Below are positions 28,315 to 37,029 of a stretch of 64,000 bases of DNA, piece after piece (positions within the stretch are counted from its first letter, which is position 1; the number at the start of each line of letters is the position of its first letter). A model generated the notes under the pieces. The model did no database searches. It saw only the letters and a list, made by a program, of their open reading frames with translations, and was not told the origin of the DNA. Source of the DNA: Pseudomonas sp. TH31. GTDB taxonomy: Bacteria; Pseudomonadota; Gammaproteobacteria; Pseudomonadales; Pseudomonadaceae. Position numbers and translations under genes: made by a program. Where the stretch lies: NCBI RefSeq assembly GCF_016650815.1, contig NZ_JAEKEZ010000038.1, positions 365,513 through 429,512 on the forward strand. The letters are read 5' to 3'.

Positions 28315-29189
28315 TCAGCCGCGAGAACTCTTAGTGGCTTTTTTCGCCGGAGCCGGTTTGGCAGCGGCTTTGCGCGGTTTGGCCGCCGGTTTACTGGTCG
28401 CCTTGGCGCCGAGGCTGCGTTTGAGCAGTTCGGTCAGGTCGATAACATCGGCGGTTTTACGTTCTTCTTCACCGCTGGTGCTCTCGACATCTTCGATCTT
28501 GCCTTCATGGGCCTTCTTCTCCACCAGCGCCATGATCTTGTCTTCGAAGCTGTCGTGGTAATCCTCGGGTTTCCAGTCGGCGCTCATGTCCTCGACCAGA
28601 CGTTTGGCCATCTCCAGTTCGCCCTTGGCCAACTCGGGTTTGGTCACTTCACTGCCCAGCGCCAGTTCATCGAGGCTGCGCACTTGCGCCGGCCAGCGCA
28701 GCATCACCAACACCATGGCCGACTCCAGCGGCATTAGTGCCGCCAGATGCTGGCGGGTGTGCAGCACGACGTGGGCGAGGGCGACCTTGTTGGTTTTGCT
28801 CAGGGTTTCACGCAGCAGCGCATAGACCTTGCCGCCGCGTTTGTCCGGCGCCAGGTAGTAGGGGGTGTCGATGTTTTGCAACGGGATTTGTTCGCTGTCG
28901 ACAAAGGCAAAGATGTCGATGGTCTGGGTCGACAGCGGGTGCGCCGAGCGGATTTCCTCTTCGCTGAGCACCACGTAACGGCCCTTTTCGTAGGCGACGC
29001 CTTTGACGATGTGCTCCTTGGTGACTTCTTTGCCGGTGACCTTGTTGACGCGTTTGTAGCCCACCGGGTCCATGCTGCGGCTGTCGAGCCAGTCGAAATC
29101 CACGCCTTGGGACGAGGTGGCCGACACCAGTGCCACCGGGATGTGTACCAAGCCGAAACTGATTGCGCCTTTCCAGATTGCCGGGCCAT
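28315..29189 (-). CDS. ku: Ku end-binding protein (one-base frameshift at the start)
   Basis: Bacterial Ku forms a dimer that encircles DNA ends and recruits LigD. The protein has the family core IWKGAISFGLVHIPVALVS, then FDWLDSRSMDPVGYKRVN, and a lysine/alanine-rich C-terminal tail typical of pseudomonad Ku (KPAAKPRKAAAKPAPAKK). Starting at the ATG at 29189 and adding one G near 29180 gives MARAIWKG, the usual N-terminus. Without the added base the frame can only start at TTG 29205. About 291 residues after repair. Confidence 0.9.
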
Positions 29190-29390
29190 CGTCGTCTACT
29201 CGCAAGTGATGATCAGGTGACCTGTGGCCCTGCGCAAAAGTTTCAGCGGCGTGAGCCCCAGCCCAGCGGGGGGATCAGCGGTGCGGTAAACGGGTGTTAC
29301 ATCTATGAAGGAGCTTTCAGTTAACAAATCCGAACCTCGGGCGTAGCGTGGTATCGAAGACTCTATCCACGCGTACGTTGAGAGGCTCCC

Positions 29391-29714
29391 ATGAACAGAT
29401 TTGTGCTCGGTTGCACGGTGTTGGCCTTGAGCGGCTTGCTCGGCCAGGTGGCGCTGGCCCAGAGCCCGACCGGCAGCAGTAACAACAATCCCTACAACAG
29501 CCCGACTCACCGGGCCAACCCCAACAGCATGCAGGGCACGCAACCGAATGCCCCGGCCACTCGGCAGCCGACTTTCGCGCCGGTTCCGCGTCCGCCGACC
29601 GTGGAAAACGGCGGCATCGGCAACCGCTATCCCCAGGACAAAACAGCGCCTGGCGCGCCACCTAAATTCATTCCAAACCCACCGCCACGAGACTCGGACA
29701 GCAGCAACCGTTGA
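29391..29714 (+). CDS. Small secreted Pro/Asn-rich protein
   Basis: A 107-residue protein with a clear signal peptide (FVLGCTVLALSGLLGQVALA) and a mature part rich in Pro, Asn, Ser and Thr with no predicted regular structure (NNNPYNSPTHRANPNS, PPTVENGGIG). GAGAGG precedes the ATG. It lies 66 bp upstream of the sugar dehydrogenase gene on the same strand and could share its transcript. No function recognised. The 185 bp between ku and this gene hold its promoter and nothing else I can support. Confidence 0.65.
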   Translation: MNRFVLGCTVLALSGLLGQVALAQSPTGSSNNNPYNSPTHRANPNSMQGTQPNAPATRQPTFAPVPRPPTVENGGIGNRYPQDKTAPGAPPKFIPNPPPRDSDSSNR

Positions 29715-29780
29715 ACGGCAGGACTGAGGTTCTGTCAGCCCTTCGAACGGCAACGCCGTTAATGAAAAAAGGAATCGTGC

Positions 29781-30932
29781 ATGTTGCGTAAAACCCTCCT
29801 GGCCACCTTTTGCGCCAGCGTACTGATCAGCGCCGCGGCGCCCGTATTCGCGGCACCCACCCAGGAACTGAAAAGCGAACAAGGCACCCTCGAAGTCACG
29901 CCGATTACCAAAGGCCTGGAGCATCCGTGGGCCTTGGCGTTTCTCCCTGGTCGGCAAGGCATGTTGGTGACCGAACGTCCCGGCAACCTGCGTGTAGTCA
30001 CCATCGATGGCAAACGCTCAGCACCGATCAGTGGCGTGCCCAAGGTCTGGGCCAAGGGGCAGGGCGGTTTGCTCGATGTGGTGCTGTCACCGGACTTCAA
30101 GCAGGATCGCCTGGTTTATCTGTCCTACGCCGAGGGCGGCGGTGAGGGCGACAAGGCTGGGACCGCGGTCGGCCGCGGACGTTTGTCCGACGACCTGACG
30201 ACCCTCAAGGACTTCAAGGTGATCTTCCGCCAGGAGCCGAAACTCTCGGTCGGCAACCACTTCGGTTCGCGGCTGGTGTTCGACCGTGATGGGTATCTGT
30301 TCATCACCCTGGGCGAAAACAACGACCGCATGACCGCCCAGGACCTCGACAAGCTGCAGGGCAAGGTCGTGCGGATCTACCCGGACGGCAAGGTGCCGGA
30401 TGACAATCCTTTTATCGGTCAGGACGGCGTGCGTCCGGAGATCTGGTCCTACGGCCATCGCAATCCGCAGGGCGCGGCGATCAACCCGTGGAACGGCACG
30501 TTGTGGGAAAACGAGCACGGTCCCAAGGGGGGCGACGAGATCAACGTGATCGAGCGTGGCAAGAACTACGGCTGGCCGCTGGCAACCAACGGCGTGAACT
30601 ATTCAGGTGAGCCGATTCCGGAGTCCAAGGGCAAGACGGTTGAAGGCACCGTGCCGCCGCACCACGTTTGGGAAGTTTCTCCCGCTATCAGCGGCATGGC
30701 GTTCTATGACGCTGATCGGTTCAAGCCTTGGCAGCACAACGTGTTTATCGGTGCGCTGGCGAGCCAGGAACTGATCCGGTTGCAGTTCGATGGGGACAAA
30801 GTGGTGCATGAGGAGCGTTTGATGGGAGAGCTCAAGGCGCGGATTCGCGATGTGCGGCAGGGGCCGGATGGGTATTTGTATGTGCTGACGGATGAGAAGG
30901 ATGGGGCGTTGTACAAGGTCGGGCTGAAGTAA
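29781..30932 (+). CDS. PQQ-dependent soluble aldose dehydrogenase (YliI/Asd-like)
   Basis: A 383-residue periplasmic six-bladed beta-propeller enzyme that oxidises aldose sugars using pyrroloquinoline quinone. The signal peptide ends PVFA. Family marks are LEHPWALAFLPG (start of the first blade), SVGNHFGSRLVFDRDGYLFITLGE and YGHRNPQGAAINPWNGTLWE with ENEHGPKGGDEINV. AAAGGAA precedes the ATG. The physiological substrate is not evident. Confidence 0.9.
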   Translation: MLRKTLLATFCASVLISAAAPVFAAPTQELKSEQGTLEVTPITKGLEHPWALAFLPGRQGMLVTERPGNLRVVTIDGKRSAPISGVPKVWAKGQGGLLDVVLSPDFKQDRLVYLSYAEGGGEGDKAGTAVGRGRLSDDLTTLKDFKVIFRQEPKLSVGNHFGSRLVFDRDGYLFITLGENNDRMTAQDLDKLQGKVVRIYPDGKVPDDNPFIGQDGVRPEIWSYGHRNPQGAAINPWNGTLWENEHGPKGGDEINVIERGKNYGWPLATNGVNYSGEPIPESKGKTVEGTVPPHHVWEVSPAISGMAFYDADRFKPWQHNVFIGALASQELIRLQFDGDKVVHEERLMGELKARIRDVRQGPDGYLYVLTDEKDGALYKVGLK

Positions 30933-30941
30933 GGTAAAGCG

Positions 30942-31044
30942 CAAAGATCGCAGCCTTCGGCAGCTCCTACAGGTGTACATCCGCCAGACCTCGGTCGAAC
31001 GCGATCGGGGTAGGAGCTGGCGAAGCCTGCGATCTTTTGATCTT
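30942..31044. repeat. REP pair (GCTGCCGAAGGC class, one arm diverged)
   Basis: Left arm CGCAGCCTTCGGCAGCTCC, right arm GGAGCTGGCGAAGCCTGCG with two changes, separated by ~40 bp between convergent genes. Confidence 0.8.
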
Positions 31045-31066
31045 GCCTTTCCCGGCCCCGCTAAAT

Positions 31067-32164
31067 TCAGTTGCGGGCATACAAAACAACCGCCGCCCTG
31101 AGCTTCCCCCGGCCAAAACTGCACATCTTCTCAAACTCCCCATGACTGACCGGCAAATGCTGGCAGTCCATCGGCTGGCGATGCTGGCTGTGGTCCACAT
31201 CCGGGTCATGCAGGTAGACAAACTCCTCGTCGCAATCAGTGACCATCACCCAATGCGGCGCCTTGGAGCGCGTCAGCCGATAGCTACTGATCAACACCAG
31301 CGGTTGCCCGCCAGCGTCCAGCAACTGTGGCAGGTTCAGCGGCCCGCCAATCTCCCGTTCCACATCGGTGTCCTGCAACTGTGCGGTGAACTCTTGATGC
31401 ACTAAGCGCATTACGTCCTTTTTATGCTCATCGCGTACCCCGTCGAGAAACAACGGCCCGGCCATGCTCAGTTGCAGCCGCACACGAAACCCGCGTCGCC
31501 ATGCCGCCAACGCCAGCCCCTGCGGGCTGCAACCGCCGTGGCCCGAGGTCATGAATACCGTGGTCGCCTCGCGCCAGATTTGCAGTTCTTCGCGACGTTC
31601 CAGCAACCGGCCCTGTTGCAGCGCGCCCATCGCCATTAGCAAACAGGCCGGGCCGCAGGTGAAGTCGGTGGTCTGGCGGTACCACGGCACCTGGATACTG
31701 CGCGAGTCGCGGTGCTCAAGGATGCGTTTCTCCAGGCGCAGTGCGTCGGCGTGGTCCTCGTAGTAATCATGAATCAGCGCGAAACGCCTGTAGCCGTTGC
31801 GCTCATACAGGGCGATTGCAGCGGGGTTGTCGGTGCGCACTTCAAGCCGCAGGTAAGCGCAATCGTGCTCAAGGGCACAGGCCTCGATCCGCTCCAGCAA
31901 CTGTTTGCCCAAGCCATTGCCCCGGGCATCGGAGGCAATGGCAATCGAATAGAGCCGCGCCAGAGACGTGCCTCGGTGGAACAGCACCACCGCGTAGCCG
32001 GCCAGTTGTTCCCCGTGTTGGGCGACCAGCAGCTCTCCATGAGCGCGAGTGATCATCCACTGAAAGCTGCGATGAGTGAGCCGATCCGTGGTGAAACATT
32101 GCTCTTCGAGTTTCAGCAACGCCGGTAAGTCTTCAACTACCGCCAAGCGAAAGACAGGATTCAT
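31067..32164 (-). CDS. GNAT acetyltransferase fused to C39-like peptidase
   Basis: A 365-residue two-domain protein. The GNAT domain (about 1-150) has the acetyl-CoA loop SDARGNGLGKQLLERIEA and the C-terminal IALYERNGYRRF. The C39-like papain-fold domain (about 165-365) has the cysteine in TDFTCGPACLLMAMGA, the histidine in KAPHWVMVTD and the aspartate in YLHDPDV. It is divergently transcribed from the RimK-like gene, and such GNAT/C39/RimK-like neighbourhoods recur in proteobacteria and have been proposed to modify peptides. No signal peptide, so probably cytoplasmic. The start is ATG 32164; the frame is open to 32251. Confidence 0.85.
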   Translation of the reverse strand: MNPVFRLAVVEDLPALLKLEEQCFTTDRLTHRSFQWMITRAHGELLVAQHGEQLAGYAVVLFHRGTSLARLYSIAIASDARGNGLGKQLLERIEACALEHDCAYLRLEVRTDNPAAIALYERNGYRRFALIHDYYEDHADALRLEKRILEHRDSRSIQVPWYRQTTDFTCGPACLLMAMGALQQGRLLERREELQIWREATTVFMTSGHGGCSPQGLALAAWRRGFRVRLQLSMAGPLFLDGVRDEHKKDVMRLVHQEFTAQLQDTDVEREIGGPLNLPQLLDAGGQPLVLISSYRLTRSKAPHWVMVTDCDEEFVYLHDPDVDHSQHRQPMDCQHLPVSHGEFEKMCSFGRGKLRAAVVLYARN

Positions 32165-32256
32165 ATGACCACCGTAAAAGTTGCGTAACGAAACGGGACT
32201 TTCGAAAAAGTTCGTGCTTAATAGGAAAGGTCTTGTTCTCCAACGGATCAATCACT

Positions 32257-33829
32257 ATGTCAGCGGTACAAGGTCATTGGCGCGAAGTATCCGAGCAAAC
32301 TTTGCCGGCGGCAACTTATTTAAATGACGCGATCAGAACTTCAAGTCAGTTGATTATCATCGTCGAACGCAAGGAAGACTGGGCGTCGTACTTTCCCAGT
32401 GAAGACATCGTCACGGCCCAGGAATACCTGGAACAAACCCGTGACAACGAGCAGGGCAAGCGGGTCCAGGTGATCAACCTGTGCCGCAGCTACAAGTACC
32501 TGGGGCACGGTTATTACTGCTCGCTGCTGGCCGAGGCCCGGGGCACAAGGTCATTCCGTCGGTGCGGACCATCAGCGAACTGACCCGCAAATCGCTTTAC
32601 GGCCTGGCGCTCGATGATCTGGATAAACCGCTGGAAAAAGCCCTCAGCAACCACCTTTACAGCGACACCGAAGGCTTTACGCTAACCCTTTATTTTGGCA
32701 AGACTAATATCGAGCCATTGCAGGATCTGGCGCGACAGTTGTTTGAAGTCTTCCCGTGTCCGATATTACTGGTTGAGTTTAGAAGAACTAACGGTTGGCA
32801 CATCGAAGGTATAAAGTCCGGTGCCTTGCACAAGTTGCGCGAAGATCAGGAAGATCAGTTTGCCAACTCCCTGGACAGTTTCAGTCGCAAGATCTGGCGT
32901 GTGCCGCGCTCCCGGCGCCTGGCCCGTTATGACCTGGCGATCCTGCATGATCCGCAAGAAGCTTTGCCGCCGTCTAACGCCAAAGCCCTCGATAACTTCG
33001 TCCGGGTCGGCAAAACCCTGGGCATCGACGTCGAGCTGATCGAGCGCAAGGACTACGCCCGTATCGCCGAATACGACGGGCTGCTGATCCGCGAGACGAC
33101 CAGCGTCGATAACCATACCTACCGCTTCGCCAAGAAAGCCGAGAGCGAAGGGCTGGTGGTGATGGACGACCCGGCGTCGATCCTGCGCTGCACCAACAAG
33201 GTCTACCTGACCGACTTGCTCAAAAGCCATCAATTGGGCATGCCCGCCACTGAAATCCTCTACAAGGAACGACCGGAAGACTTCGAACGGGTCGGCGAAC
33301 GCTTGGGTTTTCCACTGGTGTTGAAGATTCCTGACGGCTGTTTCTCCCGGGCGTGATCAAGGTCGAGAGCCAGCAAGCCTTGCTCGAAGCCACCGCCGAA
33401 CTGTTCGAACACTCGGTGCTGTTGCTGGCCCAGGAGTTTTTCTACACCGAGTACGACTGGCGCATCGGCGTGCTCAACCGCAAACCGATCTTTGCCTGCC
33501 AGTACTTCATGTCCAAGGGCCATTGGCAGATCTACAACCACAAGGCCAAGGGCTCGGACATCAACGGCGAATGCCGCACCCTGGCGGTCCACGAAGCGCC
33601 GCGTGCGGTGGTGGAGCTGGCGGTGAAGACCGCCAACCTGATCGGCGACGGGCTCTACGGCGTCGACCTCAAGCAGTCCGGCGACAAAGTGGTGGTGATC
33701 GAGGTCAACGACAACCCGAACATGGACGCCGGCATCGAAGACGCTTACTTGCAGGACGATTTGTACTCGCTGGTGCTGGAAGAGTTCGTCCGTCGACTGG
33801 AGCTAAAACGTCGCGGCCAGGCCTGGTGA
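32257..33829 (+). CDS. RimK-like ATP-grasp ligase with RLAN domain (two one-base frameshifts)
   Basis: About 524 residues after repair. The N-terminal part (about 1-200) matches the RimK-like ATP-grasp N-terminal (RLAN) type. The C-terminal ATP-grasp domain (about 220-520) has SILRCTNKVYLTDLL, PLVLKIPDG and the metal-binding VIEVNDNPNMDAGIED. ATP-grasp ligases of this kind join an amino acid or peptide to a carboxylate through an acyl phosphate. Frames break at 32540-32543 (one G restores EARGHKVIPSVRT) and at 33349-33351 (one G restores SRGVIKVES). It ends 7 bp before the CorA-like gene and is divergent from the GNAT-C39 gene; the three look like one functional module. Confidence 0.85.
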
Positions 33830-33836
33830 GCGGCCG

Positions 33837-34759
33837 ATGATCAAGAGCTTTCAACTGACCCACGGCGCCCTGCATGCAGTCGAACGGCTGGACGCCGAAG
33901 TGATGTTGTTCAGCAACCCCGATGCCGCCGAGCGGGACCTGCTGCACAGCCATTTCAAACTCGATGAACACGCCCTGGCCTCGGCCCTGGACCCCGACGA
34001 GGTGTCGCGCATCGAGTTTCACCCCGACAACCTGTTCCTGATCTGGAAGCGCCCGGAAAACTATTCCGGCGCCGGCAGCCTGGCCTTTGAAGTGTCGTCT
34101 TGCGGCTTGCTGTTCTCGCCGGGCCGCTTGCTGGTGATCGCCACCGACGATTCGCCGCTGCACGGGCTCGGCACCCGCCAACGGCTGAATACGCCGCTGG
34201 ATGTATTGCTGGATTTGCTGTTCAACAACATCCATCACTACCTGGGCCACCTGAAGGTGATCAAACTGGTTGCCCGGAGTTGCAGCAAAAATTCAACGCC
34301 TCGATGGAAAACCAGCACCTGATCCAGATGTTCAACCTCAGCGAAAGCCTGATCTATTACATCAACGCGATCCACAGCAACGGCGCGGTGCTGACCCGGC
34401 TGCGCAACCACGCGGAAAAGGAGCACTTCAGCGCCGAGTCCATCAGCCTGATCGACGACCTGATCATCGAAAACAACCAGTGCTACAAACAGGCGGAAAT
34501 CTATTCCACGGTGTTCTCCGGGTTGATCGACGCTCGGGGCAACCTGATGAATAACAGCATGAATAACCTGCTGCGCAAACTGACGTTGATCAACGTGGTG
34601 TTTTTGCCGTTGAACCTGATTGCGAGTATTGGCGGCATGTCCGAGTTCAGCATGATGACGTCCGGGACGCCGTGGTGGGTTTCTTATCCGTTGTTTTTGA
34701 CGGCGATGATGTTGGGGGCAGGGGTGATGGTGCTTGGGCTGAGGCGGTTGGCCAAGTGA
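33837..34759 (+). CDS. CorA-family divalent-cation transporter with GMS motif (one-base frameshift)
   Basis: About 307 residues after repair. A long cytoplasmic N-terminal domain precedes two C-terminal membrane helices (LTLINVVFLPLNLIASIG and WWVSYPLFLTAMMLGAGVMV). The pore-loop motif, GMN in classical CorA, is GMS here (IGGMSEFSMM). The frame breaks near 34276; one G restores ARELQQKFNAS. The start lies 7 bp after the RimK-like gene, so co-expression is likely. Cation specificity is uncertain because of the altered motif. Confidence 0.82.
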
Positions 34760-34776
34760 CGGTGGTGGCTGTCAGG

Positions 34777-34806
34777 CCGCCATCGCGAGCAGGCTCGCGA
34801 TGGCGA
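34777..34806. repeat. Short palindromic REP-like hairpin
   Basis: CGCCATCGCGAGCAGGCTCG followed by CGATGGCG forms a near-perfect hairpin between convergent genes and may also terminate transcription. Confidence 0.7.
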
Positions 34807-34831
34807 TCTTAACGACACAAAAAATCCCGGA

Positions 34832-35167
34832 TCAGACCTCTTGCGCTGATGGGGCAGAGACCTTGCGCTCCTGCAGCCCCCGAACCACCAAATACAACAA
34901 CGGCCCGATCGACACGAAAATGGCGGTGAGCAAAAGATACGGAATTACGGACAACGCCGACCGCCCGCGCTTGCGCGTATCCCTGTACATCCAAACCCCC
35001 GCCAACGTCGCCAGCAGATACAAATCAATCACCACCTGCGCCGTATCCGGCCGCGACATCAGGCTGATGCCAAAATCGATCAACGACTGTTCCGCCGACA
35101 GCATCACCGAAACGGTGTAGCCAGCAAACGCAATCAGGGCAATCAGGGGCAGGGCGACAGACTTCAT
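34832..35167 (-). CDS. DUF2834-like small membrane protein
   Basis: A 111-residue protein with three hydrophobic segments (LPLIALIAFAGYTVSVML, VIDLYLLATLAGVWMY, VIPYLLLTAIFVSIGPLLYL) and a basic loop (RDTRKRGRSALS). The arrangement resembles DUF2834 proteins. GGAAGG lies just before the ATG at 35167. No function known. Confidence 0.65.
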   Translation of the reverse strand: MKSVALPLIALIAFAGYTVSVMLSAEQSLIDFGISLMSRPDTAQVVIDLYLLATLAGVWMYRDTRKRGRSALSVIPYLLLTAIFVSIGPLLYLVVRGLQERKVSAPSAQEV

Positions 35168-35231
35168 GGTTACCTTCCTTGGGGACAATGAGCAGAATAG
35201 CGAGCCTACAGAGGCCAGACAAAATTGACCA

Positions 35232-35260
35232 TTGACTTGCCATCAGCGCCCGGCTAATTT
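35232..35260 (+). promoter_or_regulatory. Candidate promoter of the threonine ammonia-lyase leader
   Basis: TTGACT and TAATTT are 17 bp apart. The -35 box matches five of six consensus positions; the -10 box is weak. The predicted start falls at about 35266-35268, next to or on the first base of the leader ATG. Confidence 0.4.
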
Positions 35261-35266
35261 CCAGTC

Positions 35267-35332
35267 ATGACTTTCACCGTATTGCGCTGCCAGCCAAGCA
35301 TTATTACCGCCATTCCTTATTTGGCGGGCTAG
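35267..35332 (+). CDS. Candidate leader peptide rich in Ile, Thr, Leu and Val
   Basis: A 21-codon frame encodes MTFTVLRCQPSIITAIPYLA then G and a stop. It has three Ile, three Thr, two Leu and one Val codon, with Ile-Ile-Thr-Ala-Ile clustered near the end. Its last codons (TTGGCGGG) can pair with the CCCGCC of the terminator that follows. A ribosome reaching the stop would cover that strand and let the terminator form; one stalled at the Ile/Thr cluster would leave it free to prevent termination. There is no clear ribosome site before the ATG, so translation would have to be leaderless or inefficient. Confidence 0.5.
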   Translation: MTFTVLRCQPSIITAIPYLAG

Positions 35333-35350
35333 CTCACGACTGCAGCACCC

Positions 35351-35374
35351 AACCCGCCCTCGAGGCGGGTTTTT
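35351..35374 (+). terminator. Attenuator-type terminator before the threonine ammonia-lyase gene
   Basis: AACCCGCC-CTCGA-GGCGGGTT followed by TTT is a strong intrinsic terminator between the leader frame and the gene it precedes. It lies in the leader, not at a gene end: the flanking gene at 34832-35167 points away. Confidence 0.75.
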
Positions 35375-35416
35375 ACTTTCTGTCTCCTGGGTCTTGAACC
35401 GGAACACGTCCGGCTC

Positions 35417-35488
35417 GTAGGAGCTGCCGAAGGCTGCGATCTTTTGATCTTTAAAAGCAAAAGATCGCAGCCTTCGGCAGCTCCTACG
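35417..35488. repeat. REPIN inside the leader of the threonine ammonia-lyase gene
   Basis: GTAGGAGCTGCCGAAGGCTG and its inverted partner flank an AT-rich loop (TTGATCTTTAAAAGCAAAAG) between the attenuator-like hairpin and the ribosome site. Confidence 0.9.
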
Positions 35489-35514
35489 CCGGACGTGTAC
35501 AACAGGAGATGAGC

Positions 35515-36531
35515 ATGAACAGCAGCACTACCGCCCAGCAGAGCTTGCTTGAGCACTACGTGAAAAAGATTCTCGCCGCGCCGGTGTATGAACTGGCGGT
35601 GCGAACGCCCCTGCAACCGGCCCCGGCGCTGTCCGAGGCGCTGGGTAATCAGGTCCTGCTCAAGCGCGAAGACCTGCAACCGACCTTTTCCTTCAAGATC
35701 CGCGGCGCCTACAACAAGCTGGTGCAGCTCAGCGATGAGCAAAAGGCTCGTGGCGTGATCACCGCTTCAGCCGGCAACCATGCCCAAGGCGTGGCGCACG
35801 CGGCCCGTCAGTTGGGGATTGCCGCGACCATCGTCATGCCGTGCACGACGCCGGAGCTAAAGGTGCTCGGGGTGCGCAGCCGAGGCGCCGACGGGGTGCT
35901 GCATGGCGAGAGTTTTCCGTTCGCGCTGGAATACGCCCTGACCTTGGCGCAGCAAACCGGTCGTACCTTTGTCTCGCCGTTCGACGATCCGGATGTGATC
36001 GCCGGGCAGGGTACCGTCGCGATGGAAATCCTGCGCCAGCATCAAGGTCCGCTGGACGCGATCTTCGTCCCGGTGGGCGGCGGCGGGTTGATCGCCGGCA
36101 TCGCCGCGTACGTGAAATACCTGCGGCCAGAAGTGCGGATCATCGGCGTCGAGTCGGAACATTCCGCATGCTTGCAGGCCGCATTGCAGGCCGGCGAACG
36201 GGTGATCCTGCCTTGCGTCGGCACCTTCGCCGACGGCGTGGCGGTGGCGCAGATCGGCGTTTATGGTTTTGAGGTTTGCCGGTTTTGTGTCGATGAAGTC
36301 ATCACCGTCAGCAATGACGAACTCTGCGCGGCAATCAAGAACATCTACGACGACACCCGCTCGATCACCGAACCCTCTGGCGCATTGGCCGTGGCCGGGA
36401 TCAAGAAGTACGTGGCCCAGACCGGCGTTCGGGGGCAGACCTTTGTGGCCATCGACTCGGGTGCCAACATCAATTTCGACAGCTTGCGCCATGTCGCCGA
36501 GCGCGCCGCTGTTTGCGGCGCCCCGGCGTGA
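35515..36531 (+). CDS. Short threonine ammonia-lyase, catalytic domain only
   Basis: A 338-residue PLP enzyme that converts threonine to 2-oxobutyrate and ammonia, the first step toward isoleucine. The PLP lysine lies in PTFSFKIRGAYNK, the phosphate loop in VGGGGLIAG, and GVITASAGNHAQGVA is typical. It resembles the catalytic half of biosynthetic IlvA, but the ACT-like regulatory domains that normally follow are absent: the protein ends shortly after RHVAERA, and a convergent gene begins 7 bp later, so there is no room for them. AGGAG lies six bases before ATG 35515. An ATG at 35509 is also in frame. Feedback inhibition by isoleucine through an ACT domain is therefore not expected. Confidence 0.88.
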   Translation: MNSSTTAQQSLLEHYVKKILAAPVYELAVRTPLQPAPALSEALGNQVLLKREDLQPTFSFKIRGAYNKLVQLSDEQKARGVITASAGNHAQGVAHAARQLGIAATIVMPCTTPELKVLGVRSRGADGVLHGESFPFALEYALTLAQQTGRTFVSPFDDPDVIAGQGTVAMEILRQHQGPLDAIFVPVGGGGLIAGIAAYVKYLRPEVRIIGVESEHSACLQAALQAGERVILPCVGTFADGVAVAQIGVYGFEVCRFCVDEVITVSNDELCAAIKNIYDDTRSITEPSGALAVAGIKKYVAQTGVRGQTFVAIDSGANINFDSLRHVAERAAVCGAPA

Positions 36532-36537
36532 GGAGCG

Positions 36538-36843
36538 TCAGGGCAGCATCGGGCGCAGGAAGGTGCGCTCGTAACTGACGATAAATTTTTTATCGAGCAG
36601 CAAGGCCACCAACGCCGTGCTTTGCGGATCGGTCATCGCGATGTGGCGGTAGCTTTCGTAGTCTGCCAGCGACGGAAAACTGAACAGGCAATAAGCAATA
36701 TTGCTCGCGCCCTCGGACGGCAGGAAGTAGCCGTGATGAGTCCCGCCCAAGCGCTCGACGATAGCGAGCCAGGCTTTGGCGTAGGCTTCGAAGTCGCTCA
36801 GTTGGTAGGGATCGATTACATATTTGACGTGGCAGGTAATCAA
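36538..36843 (-). CDS. NIPSNAP family protein
   Basis: A 101-residue alpha/beta-barrel ferredoxin-like protein of the NIPSNAP family (ITCHVKYVIDPYQLSDFEAY, GGTHHGYFLPSEGASNIAYC). Function in bacteria is not established. It is convergent with the threonine ammonia-lyase gene, with a 6-bp gap. Confidence 0.85.
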   Translation of the reverse strand: MITCHVKYVIDPYQLSDFEAYAKAWLAIVERLGGTHHGYFLPSEGASNIAYCLFSFPSLADYESYRHIAMTDPQSTALVALLLDKKFIVSYERTFLRPMLP

Positions 36844-36888
36844 AGGGCTGCTCCTGTGGCGAATGTCAGTCAGTTTGGCGCAGAACCC

Positions 36889-36979
36889 TGTGGGAGCGGG
36901 CTTGCTCGCGAAGGCGGCGCATCTGTCGCCATCAATGCTGGATGGGGCGGCCCCTTCGCGAGCAAGCCCGCCCCCACAA
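36889..36979. repeat. REP pair (GGGAGCGGGCTTGCTCGCGAA class)
   Basis: TGTGGGAGCGGGCTTGCTCG and its inverted partner surround a ~45-bp loop between the NIPSNAP and ecotin genes. Confidence 0.9.
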
Positions 36980-37029
36980 GGATTACGGTATTCAGTTATT
37001 TAGCCGGTCTACATAGCTCCTGTAGCGGC

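Noticed and set aside
28315..29205. Ku starting at TTG 29205 without a frameshift
   Set aside because: It would replace the conserved MARAIWKG start with unrelated residues; adding one base near 29180 restores the usual start, in line with the other one-base losses.
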